A stretch of DNA of 17,553 nt from Reyranella sp. (GTDB taxonomy: Bacteria > Pseudomonadota > Alphaproteobacteria > Reyranellales > Reyranellaceae). Both the position numbers and the translations under genes were made by a program. The notes beneath the pieces are model-generated. The model had not been told where the DNA came from. It did not search any database and saw only the letters and a list, made by a program, of their open reading frames with translations. This document shows positions 7,032 to 16,017 of this stretch, piece by piece; positions within the stretch are counted from its first letter, which is position 1, and each line of letters begins with the position of its first letter. The stretch lies in contig SCVT01000081.1 of NCBI GenBank assembly GCA_004296815.1, positions 1-17,553 of the forward strand, written 5' to 3'.

Positions 7032-8021
7032 CACCAGCTTCCCGAAATTCTCGCCCTTGAGGAGGCCCATGAAGGCCTCCGGTGCGCGGTCGAGCCCGTC
7101 GACGACGGTCTCGCGCGCCTTGAGCTTGCCCGACTTCACCAGCCCGCCGACCTCGTTCACGAACTCGGCCATCAGGGCCACGTGGTCGGAGATGATGAAG
7201 CCCTGCAAGGTCAGCCGGCGCTGCACGATGGTGAACATCTTCTCCGGCCCGGCGAGCGGCTTGGCGTCCTGGTATTCCGAGATCGCGCCGCAGAAGGCAA
7301 CCCGGCCGAAATTGTTCAGCCGCGCGAACACCGCGTGGAAGATGCGGCCGCCGACATTCTCGAAGTCGGCGTCGATGCCCTGCGGGCAGAGCTTGTCGAG
7401 CACGGCGCCCACATCGCGCTCGGCCTTGTGGTTGAAGCAGGCGTCGTAGCCCGCCTCGCGCACCGCCCACTGGCACTTCTCCTCGCCGCCGGCGCAGCCC
7501 ACGACCCTTGCGCCCGAGAGCTTGGCGAGTTGGCCCGCGACCTGGCCCACCGCGCCGGTGGCGGCGGAGACGAACACCGTCTCGCCCTCCTTGGGCTTGC
7601 AGATCTGGCGGATGCCGTACCAGGCGGTGAAGCTCGGCATGCCGAGCACGCCGAGATGGGCCTGCAGCGGTACGCCAGCTGCCTCGATCTTGCGCAGGCC
7701 CTTTCCGTCATGAACCGTGTGGCTGGCCCAGTTCAACATACCGATCACGGTGTCGCCCTTGGCGTAGCGCGGGTTCTTCGACTCCACGACCTCGCCCACC
7801 GAGCCGCCGGTCAGCGGCTTGTCGAGCTCGAAGGGCGGCGTGTAGGAGCGCAGCTCGGTCATGCGCGGCCGCATGTAGGGATCGAGCGACAGGAACCTGG
7901 TGCGCACCAGGATCTGGCCGTCGCCGAGCGCCGGCAACGTAGCGGTCTCGGCGCGGAAGCAGTCCGCCGTGACGTCGCCCTCGGGCCGGCGGGCGAGCAC
8001 GATCTGCCTGGCTTCGGTCAT
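7017..8021 (-). CDS. Zinc-independent NADP-dependent MDR oxidoreductase (CurA/LTB4-dehydrogenase-like)
   Basis: This is a predicted NADPH-dependent reductase of enones or alkenals in the leukotriene B4 dehydrogenase/YncB branch of the medium-chain superfamily; the true substrate is unknown. The 334-residue product has the branch-typical SLDPYMRPRM at 45-54, GGSVGEVVES at 72-81, and the dinucleotide-binding AATGAVGQVAGQLAK at 153-167. It lacks the cysteine cluster of zinc alcohol dehydrogenases. The ATG at 8021 overlaps the serB stop (ATGA), and an AGGAAAG ribosome-binding site lies inside the end of serB, so it is the second gene of a serB operon. Its stop codon lies in the loop of a 12-bp hairpin. 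Confidence 0.9.
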   Translation of the reverse strand: MTEARQIVLARRPEGDVTADCFRAETATLPALGDGQILVRTRFLSLDPYMRPRMTELRSYTPPFELDKPLTGGSVGEVVESKNPRYAKGDTVIGMLNWASHTVHDGKGLRKIEAAGVPLQAHLGVLGMPSFTAWYGIRQICKPKEGETVFVSAATGAVGQVAGQLAKLSGARVVGCAGGEEKCQWAVREAGYDACFNHKAERDVGAVLDKLCPQGIDADFENVGGRIFHAVFARLNNFGRVAFCGAISEYQDAKPLAGPEKMFTIVQRRLTLQGFIISDHVALMAEFVNEVGGLVKSGKLKARETVVDGLDRAPEAFMGLLKGENFGKLVVKVG

Positions 8022-8899
8022 GGATCTTTCCTTTCGACGAAGTCGCTCTTTCGATAGCCCTGCAGGTAGAGCAGCGCGGTGAGATCGCCGTGGTCGATGC
8101 GGGCGGCGACCTCGGCCGCGACCGCGGGCTTGGCGTGATAGGCGACACCGAGGCCGGCGGCCTTGAGCATCGGCAGGTCGTTGGCGCCGTCGCCGACGCT
8201 GATGGCGTCCGCGACCGTGATGCCGCGCTCCCCCGACAGCCGCTCGAGCGTGGCGAGCTTGGCCTCCTTGCCGAGGATCGGCAGGCCGACCGTGCCGGCC
8301 AGCACCTTGCCGTCATGCTCCAGCACGTTGGCGGCATCGAGGTCGAAGGCGAGGGCGGTGCGGACCATCGCCGTGAAATAGGTGAAGCCGCCCGAGACCA
8401 GCGCGCAGCGGGCGCCGTGCTTCTTCATGGTGGCGATCAGCGTGGCGCCGCCCGGCATGTAGCGGATGCGGGTGGCGGCCTCGTCGAGCTTCGCGACGGG
8501 CAGGCCCTTCAGCAGGCCGACGCGCTCGGTCAGCGCGCCCTCGAAGCCGATCTCGCCGTTCATGGCGCGCGCCGTGATGCCTGCGATCTTTTCGCGCAAG
8601 CCCAGGAAGTCCGCGAGCTCGTCGAGCATCTCGTTGTGGATCATGGTCGATTCCATGTCCGCCACGAGGAGCTTCTTGCGCCGTCCCGCGGCAGGCAGGG
8701 CGACCACGTCGATGCCGTCGAGCTTCGGTGACGGCGCGGGTCCGTCGAAAGGAATGTCGCAGGCGATGCCGGGCGCCAGCCAGTCGGGCGCACCGGGCGT
8801 GGCGCCGGCGTTGAGCAGCGCCTCGGTGGCGGCCGCCACCGCGACCTCGTTGACGGTCGGACGGGCGGGATCGGAGATCAGGACAAGGACGTTTTTCAC
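8018..8899 (-). CDS. serB: Phosphoserine phosphatase SerB (HAD superfamily)
   Basis: SerB performs the last step of serine synthesis, the dephosphorylation of phosphoserine. The 293-residue product has an N-terminal ACT-like region (about 1-75) and a HAD phosphatase domain. Visible catalytic motifs are nucleophile D81 in ADMESTMI, the SGG motif at 169-171, K211, and GDGAND at 236-241. The usual second Asp of motif I is Glu here (E83). The GTG start is forced, because an in-frame TAG lies four codons upstream and no other in-frame start lies near. The Shine-Dalgarno-like GGGAG directly touches the GTG, so initiation is unusual and may be leaderless. The gene overlaps the MDR gene by 4 bp and is divergent from miaA with a 60-bp gap. 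Confidence 0.95.
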   Translation of the reverse strand: MKNVLVLISDPARPTVNEVAVAAATEALLNAGATPGAPDWLAPGIACDIPFDGPAPSPKLDGIDVVALPAAGRRKKLLVADMESTMIHNEMLDELADFLGLREKIAGITARAMNGEIGFEGALTERVGLLKGLPVAKLDEAATRIRYMPGGATLIATMKKHGARCALVSGGFTYFTAMVRTALAFDLDAANVLEHDGKVLAGTVGLPILGKEAKLATLERLSGERGITVADAISVGDGANDLPMLKAAGLGVAYHAKPAVAAEVAARIDHGDLTALLYLQGYRKSDFVERKDP

Positions 8900-8959
8900 C
8901 TCCCGGCTCTAGCGGCGAGGGGAGGGATTTGCAATCTGTCGCCCCATTATGAGTACCCA

Positions 8960-9886
8960 ATGAAGAACCAGCACGTCCTCGTCGTCACCGGGCCGACCGC
9001 CTCGGGCAAGTCGGCGCTGGCGCTCGCCCTGGCAGAGCGGCGCAACGGCGTCGTGATCAACGCCGACGCGATGCAGACCTACGACGCCTTCCCGATCCTG
9101 ACGGCGCAGCCGTCGCCCGAGGAGCGGGCGCGGGTGCCGCATGCGCTCTACGGCGTGCTGCCGCTTTCCGAGAAGCTCTCGGCTGCGCGCTGGTCGGAGC
9201 TTGCCTCGGCCGAGATCGCGCGACTGCTGGGCGAGGGCCGCCTGCCGATCCTGTGCGGCGGTTCGGGCCTCTACCTGCGCACCCTGATGCAGGGCATCGC
9301 AGCCATTCCCGAAGCACCGCCGGAACTGCGCATCCAGGCCAACGAGGAGTGGCTGTCGATGGGCGCCGACGCCTTCCGCACGCGGCTCGCGGAGATCGAT
9401 CCGGCGATCGTGTCGCGCCTGAAGCCCGGCGATCGCCAGCGCCACGTGCGCGCCTGGGAAGTGTGGGCGGCCACCGGCACGCCGCTCAGCACCTGGCAGG
9501 ATGGCAGGGCCGAGCCTGCGCCCTGGACGTTCGTCTCGCTGCTGCTCGCCCCCGACCGCGCCTGGCTGCGCCGCCGCATCGAGACGCGCTTCGACGCCAT
9601 GCTGGTGGGCGGCGTACTGGCCGAGGTGCGCGCCGTCTTCGACTGCAGTCCCGATCCCGTCTGGCCCGGCCTCAAGGCCCACGGCGCGCCCGAGCTCTTC
9701 CGCCACTTCCGGGGCGAGCTGTCGCTCGACGATGCCCGCCGCATCGCCATCGACCACACCCGCCAATATGCCAAGCGCCAGATGACGTGGTTCAGGCACC
9801 AGATGACACCAGATCTAGTATTGGACCCCATGGCTGACCAAGCCTTGGGCGCATCTGAGAAATTTTTGGACAAATCCGAACCCTGA
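8960..9886 (+). CDS. miaA: tRNA dimethylallyltransferase MiaA
   Basis: MiaA adds the dimethylallyl group to A37 of tRNAs reading UNN codons. The 308-residue product has the P-loop GPTASGKS at 11-18, NADAMQTYD at 34-42 (the family usually has SADSMQVYR), GGSGLYLR at 100-107 and the C-terminal KRQMTWFRHQ at 272-281. All regions of the family are present at normal length. The ATG at 8960 has no ribosome-binding site at a useful distance. A four-codon ORF (ATG AGT ACC CAA TGA) starts at 8949 and its stop overlaps the miaA start as ATGA, so initiation may be by coupling or leaderless. The ilvB promoter lies just past its stop. Confidence 0.96.
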   Translation: MKNQHVLVVTGPTASGKSALALALAERRNGVVINADAMQTYDAFPILTAQPSPEERARVPHALYGVLPLSEKLSAARWSELASAEIARLLGEGRLPILCGGSGLYLRTLMQGIAAIPEAPPELRIQANEEWLSMGADAFRTRLAEIDPAIVSRLKPGDRQRHVRAWEVWAATGTPLSTWQDGRAEPAPWTFVSLLLAPDRAWLRRRIETRFDAMLVGGVLAEVRAVFDCSPDPVWPGLKAHGAPELFRHFRGELSLDDARRIAIDHTRQYAKRQMTWFRHQMTPDLVLDPMADQALGASEKFLDKSEP

Positions 9887-9912
9887 AACTTTGCGTTTCG
9901 TGCTGATTTCGG

Positions 9913-9942
9913 TTGACCTGTCCACAAGCCCGCCCGTATGTT
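9913..9942 (+). promoter_or_regulatory. Probable ilvBH promoter
   Basis: A -35-like TTGACC (9913-9918) and a -10-like TATGTT (9937-9942) with an 18-bp spacer lie in the miaA-ilvB gap. The start of transcription would fall near 9949, giving a leader of about 50 nt. The -35 matches the consensus at 5 of 6 positions. Confidence 0.55.
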
Positions 9943-9949
9943 CCGCCGC

Positions 9950-9973
9950 GCCGCAAAACCCCCGTTTTGCGGC
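9950..9973 (+). promoter_or_regulatory. Perfect 10-bp hairpin at the predicted 5' end of the ilvBH transcript
   Basis: GCCGCAAAAC (9950-9959) and GTTTTGCGGC (9964-9973) form an uninterrupted stem with a CCCC loop. It begins at about the predicted start of transcription and ends 11 nt before the AAGGAG ribosome-binding site. There is no T-run after it and no leader peptide rich in Ile, Val or Leu codons, so a classic attenuator is not supported. A 5' stabilising hairpin or the miaA 3' end are alternatives. Confidence 0.55.
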
Positions 9974-9999
9974 ACATTTGTCAGAAGGAGACCGCTGTC

Positions 10000-11769
10000 A
10001 TGAAGCCCGAGGAGTCCGCCACGACCGGCGCCGATCTGTTGGTGAAAGCCCTGATCGACGAGGAAGTCGAGGTCGTCTTCGGCTATCCCGGCGGCGCGGT
10101 CCTTCCGATCTACGATTCGCTCTTCAAGCAGAACCGGCTGCGCCACATCCTGGTGCGCCACGAGCAGGCGGCGGTGCATGCCGCCGAAGGCTATGCGCGC
10201 TCGACCGGCAAGGTCGGCGTCGTGCTGGTGACCTCGGGTCCGGGCGCGACCAATGCCGTGACCGGCCTCACCGACGCGCTGATGGATTCGATCCCGATCG
10301 TCTGCCTGACCGGCCAGGTGCCGACGCACATGATCGGCAACGACGCCTTCCAGGAAGCCGACACGACCGGCATCACGCGGCCCTGCACCAAGCACAATTA
10401 TCTCGTGAAGGCGGTCGGCGATCTCGCGCGCACCGTCCACGAGGGCTTCTACGTGGCGCGCTCCGGCCGTCCCGGCCCGGTCGTGATCGACCTGCCAAAG
10501 GACGTGCTGATGAACAAGCACGACTACGTGGCACCCAAGATGCCGGTACAGCACAAGAGCTACCGGCCGCAGGTCAAGCCCGAGCTGAAGAAGGTCGAGC
10601 AGGCGATCGAGATGATCGCCAACGCCAAGCGGCCGATCATCTATGCCGGCGGCGGCGTCATCAACGCGGGCCCGCGCGCCTCGAAGCTGCTCACGCAGTT
10701 CACGCGGCTGACCGGCATCCCCATCACCAACACGCTGATGGGGCTCGGCTCCTTCCCGGCCTCGGACAAGCAGTTCCTCGGCATGCTGGGCATGCACGGG
10801 ACCTACGAAGCCAATCTCGCGATGTATCACTGCGACGTGATGATCAACATCGGCGCGCGCTTCGACGATCGCATCACCGGCAAGCTCGCCGAGTTCTCGC
10901 CGAAGTCGAAGAAGATCCATGTCGACATCGACCCGTCGTCGATCAACAAGAGCGTGCGCGTCGACCTGCCGATCATCGGCGATGCCGGCCAGGTGCTCGA
11001 CGACATGCTGCGCATCTGGAAGGCCAAACAGCCGAAGCTCGATCAGAAGGCGCTGAAGGCGTGGTGGGCCGAGATCGAGAAGTGGCGCGCGCGCGACTGC
11101 CTCGCCTACAAGCAGGGCAAGGAGACGATCAAGCCGCAGTTCGCGCTCGAGCGGCTCTATCACCACATCAAGGACAAGGACCACTACATCACGACCGAGG
11201 TGGGCCAGCACCAGATGTGGGCGGCGCAGTTCCTGAAGTTCGAGCAACCCAACCGCTGGATGACCTCGGGCGGGCTCGGCACGATGGGCTACGGCTTCCC
11301 GGCCGCGATGGGCGTGCAGATCGCCCACCCCGACGCGCTGGTGATCGACGTCGCCGGCGAGGCCTCGATCCTGATGAACATCCAGGAGCTCTCGACGGTC
11401 GCCCAGTACCATCTGCCGGTGAAGATCTTCGTGCTCAACAACCACTACATGGGCATGGTCCGCCAGTGGCAAGAGCTGCTGCACGGCGGCCGTTATTCGG
11501 AGAGCTACTCCGACTCGCTGCCCGACTTCGTGAAGCTCGCCGAGGCGTTCGGCGCGGTGGGCCTCCGGACTGGCGATCCGTCGGAACTCGACGGCGTCAT
11601 CAAGGAGATGATCAAGATCAAGAAGCCGGTGATCGTCGACGTGCTGGTCGACGAGAAGGAGAACTGCTTCCCGATGATCCCGTCGGGTGCGGCGCACTAC
11701 GACATGCTGCTCGGACCCGAGGACAAGGCCGCCAAGCCGATCTCGGAAGAAGGCATGGTGCTGGTGTAG
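10000..11769 (+). CDS. ilvB: Acetolactate synthase large (catalytic) subunit
   Basis: This thiamine-diphosphate enzyme makes acetolactate or acetohydroxybutyrate, the first common step to valine, leucine and isoleucine. The 589-residue product has the catalytic Glu at E55 (RHEQAAVHAAEGYAR), SGPGATN at 79-85, the FAD-binding middle domain, and GGLGTMGYGFPAA at 424-436. The ThDP/Mg motif is AGEASILMN at 452-460 followed by LNN at 479-481; the usual GD is GE here. The ATG at 10000 is chosen because AAGGAG lies 9 nt upstream and the homologous region begins there; the frame is open further up but runs through the promoter. The ilvH start follows 2 nt after the stop. Confidence 0.97.
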   Translation: MKPEESATTGADLLVKALIDEEVEVVFGYPGGAVLPIYDSLFKQNRLRHILVRHEQAAVHAAEGYARSTGKVGVVLVTSGPGATNAVTGLTDALMDSIPIVCLTGQVPTHMIGNDAFQEADTTGITRPCTKHNYLVKAVGDLARTVHEGFYVARSGRPGPVVIDLPKDVLMNKHDYVAPKMPVQHKSYRPQVKPELKKVEQAIEMIANAKRPIIYAGGGVINAGPRASKLLTQFTRLTGIPITNTLMGLGSFPASDKQFLGMLGMHGTYEANLAMYHCDVMINIGARFDDRITGKLAEFSPKSKKIHVDIDPSSINKSVRVDLPIIGDAGQVLDDMLRIWKAKQPKLDQKALKAWWAEIEKWRARDCLAYKQGKETIKPQFALERLYHHIKDKDHYITTEVGQHQMWAAQFLKFEQPNRWMTSGGLGTMGYGFPAAMGVQIAHPDALVIDVAGEASILMNIQELSTVAQYHLPVKIFVLNNHYMGMVRQWQELLHGGRYSESYSDSLPDFVKLAEAFGAVGLRTGDPSELDGVIKEMIKIKKPVIVDVLVDEKENCFPMIPSGAAHYDMLLGPEDKAAKPISEEGMVLV

Positions 11770-11771
11770 CC

Positions 11772-12278
11772 ATGCAGGACATCGTCTCCAGCCATACCAT
11801 CTCGGTGCTCGTGGACAACGAGCCCGGCATCCTGGCGCGCGTGGTCGGCCTGTTCTCCGGCCGCGGCTACAACATCGAGAGCCTGACCGTCGCCGAGACC
11901 GACGCCAAGGAACGCCTGTCGCGCATCACCATCGTGACCAAGGGCACGCCGATGATCATCGAGCAGATCAAGGCGCAGCTCGACCGTCTGGTGCCGGTCC
12001 ATCGCGTCCGAGACCTCACGGTCGAGGGCCCGCACATCGAGCGCGAGCTGGCGCTCGTCAAGGTGAAGAGCACCGGCGAGAAGCGCGTCGAGGCGCTGCG
12101 TCTGGCCGACGTGTTCCGCGCCAAGGTGATCGACGCCAAGACCGACTCGTTCGTCTTCGAGGTCACCGGCAGTTCCGACAAGGTCCAGACCTTCGTGGGC
12201 CTTATGGAATCGCTCGGCGTCGTCGATATCGGCCGCACCGGCATCGTCGCCATGAGCCGCGGCGGCGAGCCGCTCTAG
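11772..12278 (+). CDS. ilvH: Acetolactate synthase small (regulatory) subunit
   Basis: This subunit activates IlvB and confers feedback inhibition by valine. The 168-residue product has an N-terminal ACT domain (about 7-80) with the classic NEPGILARVVGLFSGRGYNI and ESLTVAETD, and a C-terminal ALS-type domain (about 90-165) including ELALVKVK and VFEVTG. Length and order are normal for the family. The start is 2 nt after the ilvB stop, and the LysE gene starts 2 nt after its own stop, so it lies within a tight operon. Confidence 0.97.
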   Translation: MQDIVSSHTISVLVDNEPGILARVVGLFSGRGYNIESLTVAETDAKERLSRITIVTKGTPMIIEQIKAQLDRLVPVHRVRDLTVEGPHIERELALVKVKSTGEKRVEALRLADVFRAKVIDAKTDSFVFEVTGSSDKVQTFVGLMESLGVVDIGRTGIVAMSRGGEPL

Positions 12279-12280
12279 CC

Positions 12281-12901
12281 ATGGACTACGCGGTCGTCCT
12301 GGCGGGCCTCGCGATCGTCCACCTGATGGCGGTGGCGAGCCCCGGCCCCTCGACCGTGCTGGTGATCCAGACTGCCGCCGTGTCGGGCCGCCGCGCCGGC
12401 CTGCTGGCGGCCTTCGCCATGATGCTGGGCGCGCTCGCCTGGGCCGCGGCGGCGCTCTACGGCCTGCAGATCCTGTTCGCGCGCTTCGAGTGGCTCTACG
12501 TCGCCTTCCGGATCGGCGGCGCGCTCTACCTGCTCTATCTCGCCTACATGCTGATCCGCCACGCCGGTGCGCCGCTGCCGGAGGCCGATCCGGCCGCAGG
12601 GCGCGGTGGCGCCTGGCAGGGCTTCACCAAGGCGCTGCTGCTGCAGCTCAGCAATCCCAAGGTCATGGTCTTCATGGGCAGCATCTTCGTCTCGCTGCTG
12701 CCCGCCCAGCCGCCGGCCTGGATGGATGCGACGGTGCTGGCGATCGTCGCCTTCAACGAGTTCGCGTGGTTCGCGCTGCTGGCGCTGCTCTTCTCGGGCG
12801 AGACCGCGCGCGCCTTCTACCGCCGCACCAAGCTCTGGCTCGATCGCATCATGGGCGGCGCGCTCGGCCTGCTCGGCCTCAAGCTCGCCTTCGACCGTTA
12901 A
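12281..12901 (+). CDS. LysE/RhtB family amino-acid exporter
   Basis: This 206-residue inner-membrane protein is predicted to export amino acids or related small molecules. It has the family signature PGPS at 21-24, five or six hydrophobic segments (about 5-28, 40-65, 70-92, 118-140, 148-172 and 188-203) and NPKV at 125-128 in the second half. It starts 2 nt after ilvH and has no ribosome-binding site of its own, so it should be made together with acetolactate synthase. This suggests, but does not prove, export of valine, isoleucine, leucine or a pathway intermediate. Its TAA stop directly abuts the TAG stop of the convergent lipoprotein gene. Confidence 0.9.
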   Translation: MDYAVVLAGLAIVHLMAVASPGPSTVLVIQTAAVSGRRAGLLAAFAMMLGALAWAAAALYGLQILFARFEWLYVAFRIGGALYLLYLAYMLIRHAGAPLPEADPAAGRGGAWQGFTKALLLQLSNPKVMVFMGSIFVSLLPAQPPAWMDATVLAIVAFNEFAWFALLALLFSGETARAFYRRTKLWLDRIMGGALGLLGLKLAFDR

Positions 12902-13441
12902 CTAGTAGTTCGTTCGGCCTTTGATCGCCGCGACCCGGCCCTCGATCTCGGCCAGGTTGGCCGGTGTCTGGGTGATCACGAACAGCGCCTGCGAGCGTCC
13001 CGACATCTGCAGCGGATCGCCGCCCTCGCGCTGCTGCATGGCGCCGAAGAAGGTGCCGGCCGGCTGACACGTCCACGTCGCGGTGAGGCCGCCGACATTC
13101 ACGCCGGGATAGCGGAGGCAGATCTGCGTCAGCGGCTGGCCGCTCGCGCCCGTCGCCTGCTCGACCTTCCACTCGCCCTGGAAGATGCGGCGCTGGCCGA
13201 CCAGCCAGGCGAAGTCGCGGCCGTCGTGCGTCGAGTAGTGGATCTGCGCCGGCCCGCCGCCCTGCGTCCAGAACCAGGTGTGGTTGCCCATGCCGCGCGC
13301 GGCGCCATGCGCCGTCGAATTCTCGACCGCGTAGTCGAGGCCCGGCATCGCGACCGCCGGCGTCGTCGGGGCGTCGGACTTGGAGCAGGCGGAGAGCGCG
13401 AGCAGCGCGGCGAAAGCAGTGGCGAGCGGGAAACGGAACAT
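12902..13441 (-). CDS. Uncharacterised lipoprotein, paralogue of the next gene
   Basis: I do not recognise a characterised family. The 179-residue product has a lipoprotein signal (MFRFPLATAFAALLALSAC, lipid-modified C19; Ser at +2 suggests the outer membrane). The mature part has IHYSTHDGRDFAWLV at 67-81, RRIFQGEWKVE at 84-94, ICLRYP at 107-112, TWTC at 122-125 and GDPLQ at 141-145. Two cysteines (C108, C125) could form a disulfide. The same motifs occur in order in the upstream gene, so the pair arose by duplication. It lies 19 nt after that gene, probably as one operon. The Trp/Gly-rich pattern suggests a small beta-sheet domain, loosely like DUF995-type proteins; this is a guess. Confidence 0.85.
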   Translation of the reverse strand: MFRFPLATAFAALLALSACSKSDAPTTPAVAMPGLDYAVENSTAHGAARGMGNHTWFWTQGGGPAQIHYSTHDGRDFAWLVGQRRIFQGEWKVEQATGASGQPLTQICLRYPGVNVGGLTATWTCQPAGTFFGAMQQREGGDPLQMSGRSQALFVITQTPANLAEIEGRVAAIKGRTNY

Positions 13442-13460
13442 CGAAGGACCTTATCCTGTG

Positions 13461-15115
<1,655 letters not shown>

Positions 15116-15132
15116 GCGCGCCTTGGACGCCG

Positions 15133-15168
15133 GCGGGCGGCAGCGCCTTCTGAGGCGCGAGAGCCCGC
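15133..15168 (+). other. Two-tier hairpin in the ilvC 3' region
   Basis: GCGGGC (15133-15138) pairs with GCCCGC (15163-15168), and inside it GCGCCT (15143-15148) pairs with AGGCGC (15153-15158) around a TCTG loop. A 4x4 internal loop (GGCA/GAGA) separates the two stems. It lies 18 nt after the ilvC stop and 17 nt before the terminator. Its role is unknown. Confidence 0.5.
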
Positions 15169-15185
15169 ACCGGGCAGAAAAGACG

Positions 15186-15215
15186 AAGGCGCCTTAACCG
15201 GCGCCTTTTTCTTTT
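15186..15215. terminator. Bidirectional Rho-independent terminator between ilvC and the SDR gene
   Basis: AAGGCGCC (15186-15193) pairs with GGCGCCTT (15200-15207) around a TTAACC loop, followed on the plus strand by TTTTTCTTTT. Read on the minus strand, the hairpin is followed by TCGTCTTTTC. It ends at the stop codon of the SDR gene and can serve both convergent genes. Confidence 0.88.
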
Positions 15216-15973
15216 CAGATGATGTACCCACCTCCGGCGGCATCGAGCATCGCGCCCGTGATGAACGACGACTCATCCGACAGGAGCCACAGCACCGCTT
15301 CGGCGATCTCGTCGCTCTTTCCGATGCGGCCCATCGGGATCGACTTCTCGATGCTCGTGCGGAAGGTCGCGTCCTTCAGGCGGCCCTCCGTCATCTCGGT
15401 CAGCACCATGCCCGGCCGGAGCGAGTTCACGCGGATGCCCTCGGCCGCGCATTCGCGCGCGAAGCCCTTGGTGAAGGCATCGACCGCGCCCTTGCTCGCG
15501 GCATAAGCGGAGGAGCCGAGGCGTCCGCCGAGTGTCGCCGCCATCGAGGAGACGTTCACGATCGCGCCACCCTTGCCACCGTGCTTCGTCGACATGCGCT
15601 TTGCCGCCTCGCGGCAGCAGAGCATCAGCCCGATCACGTTCACCGCGAACAGCTTCTGCAGCACCTCTGCGTCGTATTCGTCGACCCGGCCGCGCCGTCC
15701 GTTGGTGCCGGCGCTGTTCACCAGGTGCGTGACCGGCCCCAGGGCGCGCTCGGTCTGGTCGAACATCGCCAGCACGTCGGCTTCCTTGGCCATGTCGCCC
15801 GGCAGCGCGATCGCCTTGCCGCCTTTGGCCTCGATGTCGGCCACGACCTTCTTCGCCTGCGCGTCGCGCGAGCGGTAGTTGATCGCGATGCGGTATCCGC
15901 GCGTGGCGGCGAGGCGGGCGGTCGCGGCCCCGATACCCGAGGCGCCGCCGGTGATGAGCAGGGTTTTGTTCAT
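15215..15973 (-). CDS. Short-chain dehydrogenase/reductase (SDR), FabG-like
   Basis: This is a classical NAD(P)-dependent SDR of 252 residues; the substrate is unknown. It has the cofactor motif TGGASGIG at 8-15, NSAG at 86-89, N112 in VNV, active-site S142 (VSS) and the Y157-x3-K161 pair in YAASK, then RPGMVLTEM and a C-terminal GAMLDAAGGGY. The R34/R36 region after the second strand (NYRSRD) suggests NADP preference. I see no clear ribosome-binding site before the ATG at 15973. The gene is divergent from the alcohol dehydrogenase with a 44-bp gap that contains GATATAGT, a possible -10 on either strand. A role in fatty-acid elongation is not implied by the resemblance to FabG. Confidence 0.93.
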   Translation of the reverse strand: MNKTLLITGGASGIGAATARLAATRGYRIAINYRSRDAQAKKVVADIEAKGGKAIALPGDMAKEADVLAMFDQTERALGPVTHLVNSAGTNGRRGRVDEYDAEVLQKLFAVNVIGLMLCCREAAKRMSTKHGGKGGAIVNVSSMAATLGGRLGSSAYAASKGAVDAFTKGFARECAAEGIRVNSLRPGMVLTEMTEGRLKDATFRTSIEKSIPMGRIGKSDEIAEAVLWLLSDESSFITGAMLDAAGGGYII

Positions 15974-16017
15974 GGCGGCGATGATATAGTGCCGGCAACG
16001 CTTCGGGAGGAAAATCG

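Noticed and set aside
5389..7476. A 695-codon open frame antisense to the Deg protease gene
   Set aside because: Its translation is Leu/Val/Asp/Arg-rich low complexity caused by codon bias of the opposite strand; the Deg protein has all catalytic motifs.
9913..9999. Leader-peptide attenuator before ilvB
   Set aside because: No short ORF rich in Ile, Val or Leu codons and no terminator U-run are present in the leader.
9271..11697. An 808-codon open frame antisense to miaA and ilvB
   Set aside because: It mirrors GC-biased codons of two clearly real genes and shows no recognisable domain.
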